Of a DNA stretch of 40,779 nucleotides, positions 36,795 to 40,779 are shown piece by piece. Location of the stretch: IMG/VR virus record IMGVR_UViG_3300042319_003448, positions 1 to 40,779 of that record; one strand, 5' to 3'. A program made the translations under genes and the position numbers. This DNA is from a virus. The notes under the pieces were generated by a model that had not been told where the DNA came from, searched no databases, and saw only the letters and a list, made by a program, of their open reading frames with translations. Positions within the stretch are counted from its first letter, which is position 1; each line of letters begins with the position of its first letter.

Positions 36795-38510
36795 CTATAT
36801 CACCGACAAAAGGGTGGCTTCGGTAGGTGATATTCCGGCCATTGTGATGTTTATTTTGAGGGTTTTTACTACGTAGTCCATATTATCGACCCGTACTTTT
36901 TCGTCGAACTGGAAGGCGACTATATCCTGTAACGAAAGGGTGAATTTGCGGATTACGGTTTTGCCATCGCGGAGTAACTGGTGCCACTCGCGCCACCATT
37001 TCAGATAGATACCGTACTCTCCATCCCAGCGCAGGGAGACCTCCCCTATTGTATCGGAAAGTGGGCCGTATGGCAGGCCGCTGGCGTAGGGATAATTATT
37101 GCCCGATCCGTCTTCGATGTATCCACGGTAGATGGTAAAGCGATCGGGGCAATCGCTTTTTTGTTCTTTCCAAACATCTGCACCGGTATCGGTTTCTCCG
37201 TCGATATACTCGACTGTACCAGGCTGATCTATTCGGGGCAGTCGGGTATATGTGTGCGGATCTACAATGGAATACCCGTGCGCATCGAGCAGCGGTGCAA
37301 ATGTTGCCTCTAGGTTGTTGGTCTCGCTGTTGGTGTTGCGGGTTTTAATGCCTAGATCTACTTCGGAATCTTGTGGCATGCAGCCCAGTGTTGTGTAAAG
37401 AAATTCGGTACGCGCTCCCCTTCTCCAGTAGGCGTGTGTTGCTACTACGTAGTAAGTGCCAGGCGCGGCGAATATTTCTGCAAATGTTTGTACGGTGGTG
37501 AATACCTGCGGCTTAATTAACGAACGTAGGTAAGCAAACCGACCATCTCGGTCATCCTCAGCATAGCATAGGTTTTCGGGTGTATCGCGTTCGGTGTTCG
37601 GGATTTGGTATTCGTAGTGTGCTCTATCTGTCCAGTCTAATTTGGATGGGCGGCTCAGTACTTTTTTAAGCGGCACTAGGCGTATTTTTTTGCTCAGGAA
37701 ATCGGTAAAGATTCCGAGACAAAAGACGGCACTTACTTTTTTTAGGAAATCGGAACAATTGGTTTGTGATACGTGGTTGGATAAATTTATGCTACCCGAA
37801 ACGCCATCCTGACTGTAAAGGCTGTAATTGTTATAAACTACGATGTTTTTTAGTTCGTCGGTGTCTTGGAATTCGTTGATAAAAAAGAACCCTGTTTGTG
37901 ACATTAATTCCGAAAGCAGGTATTCAAGCCTGATAAAAGGCATTAAAACGGGTTTATCATCGTCGAGTTCAAACGCTTCTGTGGCAGAGTTCCAGTAGTT
38001 CTGAAACCAGTAAAATATTTTGGATGACTTATTGGATATGAAGTTTTGATTTAGGATTGGGAAAAACACATAGTCGAAATCTAGTGGATTTTGAGCCGTG
38101 TCTTTGGCGTGTGCCAGCAGCGCGGCTTTGTTGCCAATATCGCGAGCACCGCCCAATGGCAGGTCGCTTAGTTTCGTCTTTTTAATATCCGTTACCTGTG
38201 CCGATACTACATAGAGCGATATAGAGCGGCGGTCGCTACTTTGCACTGTAAGTATGCCCGAAAACAGTAGCGTACCGCTAAAATAGATTTCGCATTCGCC
38301 TGCCTGGTACTTGGTAGCAGCGGTAACGAGATTGGGGTGCTTTAATACCTGCAAATTGTGACCGGTGACGGGTACCGTAAACGGGAACGAGTACGATCCG
38401 GGCAACTGCGAGGTATCGGATGAGGTAAATACGCTATTGTTGAGCGTGTAACTGATAGATGTATCTGCATTGAGATCGAGGGATACGCCTTCTACTTTTA
38501 CGTCAATCAT
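36795..38510 (-). CDS. Tail-tip structural protein
   Basis: A 571-residue protein with no signal peptide. The N-terminal 110 residues (IDVKVEGVSLDLNADTSISY, then SYSFPFTVPVTGHN) have a beta-rich pattern that I recall from Bacteroidota prophage tail proteins next to the tape measure-like region. The remainder is mixed and aromatic-rich. It starts three bases after the stop of the 521-residue gene. It is likely a large tail-tip or hub component; the family was not named. Confidence 0.6.
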   Translation of the reverse strand: MIDVKVEGVSLDLNADTSISYTLNNSVFTSSDTSQLPGSYSFPFTVPVTGHNLQVLKHPNLVTAATKYQAGECEIYFSGTLLFSGILTVQSSDRRSISLYVVSAQVTDIKKTKLSDLPLGGARDIGNKAALLAHAKDTAQNPLDFDYVFFPILNQNFISNKSSKIFYWFQNYWNSATEAFELDDDKPVLMPFIRLEYLLSELMSQTGFFFINEFQDTDELKNIVVYNNYSLYSQDGVSGSINLSNHVSQTNCSDFLKKVSAVFCLGIFTDFLSKKIRLVPLKKVLSRPSKLDWTDRAHYEYQIPNTERDTPENLCYAEDDRDGRFAYLRSLIKPQVFTTVQTFAEIFAAPGTYYVVATHAYWRRGARTEFLYTTLGCMPQDSEVDLGIKTRNTNSETNNLEATFAPLLDAHGYSIVDPHTYTRLPRIDQPGTVEYIDGETDTGADVWKEQKSDCPDRFTIYRGYIEDGSGNNYPYASGLPYGPLSDTIGEVSLRWDGEYGIYLKWWREWHQLLRDGKTVIRKFTLSLQDIVAFQFDEKVRVDNMDYVVKTLKINITMAGISPTEATLLSVI

Positions 38511-38513
38511 GTG

Positions 38514-40079
38514 TTAGATGTTGTATGCTTCCTGATCCACCCAAGCCGCTTTTATTTTTAGTTGAATGCTATAAAGATTGGTATCGTCTTTGGTTACGTT
38601 GTCGATCACCGAATTATCTATTAATACCCTTAGAAAACGGTCGTTTTCTATGTCCACCAGCCAGCACTTGGCATGCATTAATTGCTGAAGGTGCAGTAGG
38701 TAATACGACTCGCTGTAATACCCGCTGGAAACATTGATCTGTGGTGATCCTTCGCTCAGTAAGGTATCGTAATCGCCGAGGTATTTGCGCCAGGTCTCTC
38801 TGGTGGCGGCGTATCCGGTCTCTGAAACTCCAGATAACGAACAGGTTTCCAATCCCCCTACCCCATTGGTGTAGAGTAGCACCATATTGCCGAGTTCGGC
38901 CAATTGGTTGACTTCGTATTTGACGGTGATAATGGGTACGGTAGAACCTCCGGTTTGAATCAATCGGAAATCGTAGGCGACGATATGTGCCGTGGCATCT
39001 GTGCCTCCAGATGGCGATAAGAGGTGTAAATTGTTTTGCCGATAACCCGATTTTAGATAATTAACTTTACTCATCGTAAAGTTGCGGGCGGTGGTGCCGA
39101 ATGGCGTGGATACGGATGTAGTACCATCGGACCAGTAAACCAATATGGAAACATAAAAACCTGTACCATCTACGCCATCGGGAGTGGGCAAGAAATACAC
39201 CCAATCCGGTTGGTAAGGCATGACGGGCTTAATGAACGATAACCCTCCTATGCGGGAATAATTGTGCAATACTAGGTTGCTTGGATCGGCAAAGATGGCA
39301 TTGGGCGCAGCTGCGCCGAGCAGAGCAAGGTAGTTGCTGGGTGATCGGCGTAATCGCTCGGCAATGGCCGGTGTGCCAAATTTGTCGGCATAGCGGAGGT
39401 AGTACTCGCGCAGGTGCGATTCGGCGAGGTGTATCTGAAAATTGGAGGGCGAAGGATTGATCGTGGTGGTATTGGGCAAGGTGTATTCCATATCGGCAAA
39501 AGCGGGGCTGATGTCGATCTGTACCGTATCGGAATCTGTTGGATAAGTGGCGTGTGCCTGTAGTAGGGTTTGGTCGTTGTTGAAACCGTTTTCGGTAAAT
39601 ACATCTACGCGCGCGCGCAGGGCGGCGGGTGTGGTATTGGTCGTTTTGGGGAATGCTGTAACGGCCACATTGGCAAGGGTATCGGTGTGGATGGTGATGC
39701 CAAATATTTCCTTTACGCTGCGGGTCATCAGAATTACCTCATCGGCACCGATGGCGGCGGCGCGGGTGATGGTGAATACGTCGGTAATATCCTCGCGCTC
39801 GCGGAGTGCATCGGCGATACGATCGGCGTAATCGGGAAGCGATTCGCCTGGTAACTGGATAGGAAATGTGAGGCCAGTATCGGCCTGTACTGCGGCTGCA
39901 GTATAGGTGATAGTGCCTCCGGTGTAGTCGATTCGGAGTACCTGTGCGGCAGCAGGTGAACCGGATACCCGTATTTGAACATACGCCTGTGTGTTGTCGA
40001 TAGCATCGGTTTGGATGGCGACAAAAATGGGATTGCCAGCGTACGATACTGGATTGGGTTCGGTTACAATTTCGGCCAT
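38514..40079 (-). CDS. Tail-tip structural protein
   Basis: A 521-residue beta-rich protein with no signal peptide. Its first 150 residues (AEIVTEPNPVSYAGNPIFVAIQ, TFPIQLPGESLPDYADRIADAL) and the Thr/Ser-rich remainder fit a siphovirus tail-tip or fibre-anchor protein. It overlaps the amidase gene by 16 bases and precedes the 571-residue tail-tip protein. It contains a perfect 9 bp near-palindrome (38631-38650). Exact role not shown. Confidence 0.55.
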   Translation of the reverse strand: MAEIVTEPNPVSYAGNPIFVAIQTDAIDNTQAYVQIRVSGSPAAAQVLRIDYTGGTITYTAAAVQADTGLTFPIQLPGESLPDYADRIADALREREDITDVFTITRAAAIGADEVILMTRSVKEIFGITIHTDTLANVAVTAFPKTTNTTPAALRARVDVFTENGFNNDQTLLQAHATYPTDSDTVQIDISPAFADMEYTLPNTTTINPSPSNFQIHLAESHLREYYLRYADKFGTPAIAERLRRSPSNYLALLGAAAPNAIFADPSNLVLHNYSRIGGLSFIKPVMPYQPDWVYFLPTPDGVDGTGFYVSILVYWSDGTTSVSTPFGTTARNFTMSKVNYLKSGYRQNNLHLLSPSGGTDATAHIVAYDFRLIQTGGSTVPIITVKYEVNQLAELGNMVLLYTNGVGGLETCSLSGVSETGYAATRETWRKYLGDYDTLLSEGSPQINVSSGYYSESYYLLHLQQLMHAKCWLVDIENDRFLRVLIDNSVIDNVTKDDTNLYSIQLKIKAAWVDQEAYNI

Positions 40080-40681
40080 AATGCTGCTATTTCGGGGTAA
40101 TATTGTTTGAATGCGGGCGATACATCGGTTTTGTCAGCACGTACATTGTGGTGTGCGTATATGCCGAATTGATATGGAACATTTAAGTCCAGTACGCCGA
40201 ATGGTGCGATGCTGGTGGGGATTTGGTGCTTTTTGGTGAGCATAAGAAGCAGGTCTTTTAGTGCCTCAATCTGCGCGGCGGGATAGATTGGCCATGCTTT
40301 GCCGCTGCGCCACTCCTCTGTGATGGTTTCTCCTTTGTAGATAGGCCCGTCCGGGTGCAACCATTTTAGTTCACCGCTTTGGGTTGGCCATAGGAAGCCT
40401 TCGTTTACCAGTTCTATGCCAATACTCTGCTGGTTGAGCATTACGTTACGCGCTGATCGGATGCCCAGGTGATGCGCCCAAAACTTGTCGTCAAATGCTT
40501 GAATTACGCTGCCATCCTTTTCAATTAAGAATGCGGTAGCGATCCGCTCCGGGGTATGCGCCCACCAGCGGAGCGCAGAAGCGGCACTGCTACTGACGGT
40601 GTGGTGCAGTACGATGTTGCTTTTTTTGTGGATGCGAGCAAAGTACTGGTTCGGTGTGAGTGGGCGTTGCTGGATAATCAT
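40064..40681 (-). CDS. N-acetylmuramoyl-L-alanine amidase (endolysin)
   Basis: A 205-residue T7 lysozyme-like amidase (Amidase_2 type) that cuts the bond between MurNAc and the peptide stem. The start at 40681 (MIIQQRPLTPNQYFARIHKK) is preferred to an upstream GTG inside the terminal repeat. Zinc ligands: His26/His27 in IVLHHTVS and the late YAHHNVRADKTDVSP (around residues 175-190), which also has the conserved Lys and Asp. The middle GIELVNEG is typical. No signal peptide or membrane segment, so a holin is needed. It is the first gene of the late operon, ahead of tail genes, which is an unusual place. Confidence 0.92.
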   Translation of the reverse strand: MIIQQRPLTPNQYFARIHKKSNIVLHHTVSSSAASALRWWAHTPERIATAFLIEKDGSVIQAFDDKFWAHHLGIRSARNVMLNQQSIGIELVNEGFLWPTQSGELKWLHPDGPIYKGETITEEWRSGKAWPIYPAAQIEALKDLLLMLTKKHQIPTSIAPFGVLDLNVPYQFGIYAHHNVRADKTDVSPAFKQYYPEIAALWPKL

Positions 40682-40779
40682 ACCACAAAAATGAGGCACG
40701 AAAAACACGGGACAAAGGACAAAAAAAGCCCTACCACTGTACAGCGGTAGAGCCTAAACCCCAAAAAACCAAATGAAAA
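40661..40779. repeat. Terminal direct repeat, right copy
   Basis: Exact second copy of bases 1-119. It holds the first codons of the amidase gene (start codon 40679-40681) and, at 40721-40751, the same terminator hairpin seen at 61-91. Joining the two copies gives a circle of about 40,660 bp in which the amidase reads continuously from the hairpin-rich region. Confidence 0.95.

Noticed and set aside
1-40779. tRNA genes
   Set aside because: No cloverleaf was seen; the ssrA-like piece at 11430-11452 is only a T-arm and acceptor end used as an attachment core.

Overview
The window looks like the complete genome of a temperate, probably siphovirus-like phage of a Bacteroidota host. The first 119 bases (1-119) recur exactly as the last 119 (40661-40779), so the contig closes into a circle of about 40,660 bp or carries a terminal redundancy. 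Three things point to Bacteroidota: promoter-like TAnnTTTG boxes, Sec signal peptides ending in Ala-Gln or Gly-Gln, and an integrase and repressor of Bacteroidota type. No host genes, tRNA genes, transposases or CRISPR arrays were seen.

Layout: (1) 1-603 is a gene-free, hairpin-rich region between the end of the early genes and the start of the late genes. (2) 604-10447, minus strand, holds early genes: small unknown proteins (one resembling Acb2/Tad1-type sponges), a P-loop protein, an iteron-like replication origin (2471-2717), a DnaG-type primase fused to a helicase, a ParB-fold protein, a four-helix membrane protein and a Cro-like regulator. (3) 10448-12715 is the lysogeny module: a divergent operator/promoter switch, then a plus-strand XRE repressor, a secreted protein and a tyrosine integrase, with a candidate attP (11357-11539) whose core matches the 3' end of ssrA (tmRNA). 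(4) 12755-14079, minus strand, is a four-gene accessory island bounded by terminators. (5) 14303-40681, minus strand, is the late region. In transcription order it runs: amidase, tail-tip proteins, a DNA-binding protein, a block of fibre-like proteins of which four have signal peptides, a membrane protein, HU, S49 protease, scaffold, major capsid protein, tail tube, small and membrane proteins, tail assembly proteins, tape measure, a terminator-flanked moron, portal, terminase and a head-tail connector candidate.

How it works together: the 10448-10558 switch chooses between rightward lysogeny transcription (repressor, secreted protein, integrase) and leftward early transcription. Early transcription makes the replication proteins that would act at the iterons. 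Late transcription starts near the hairpin region and runs about 26 kb through morphogenesis and lysis genes, many joined by ATGA or TAATG overlaps. The late order is unusual because portal and terminase come last instead of before the capsid.

The signals least explained by ordinary annotation are long perfect inverted repeats with tiny loops inside coding genes (17, 15, 13 and 11 bp arms), the five-hairpin array upstream of the late genes, two further structured RNA candidates (881-961 and 9711-9820), the Sec signal peptides on fibre-like proteins, and the moron cassette at 19835-20495. All functions are inferred from reading the sequence; no database search was run.
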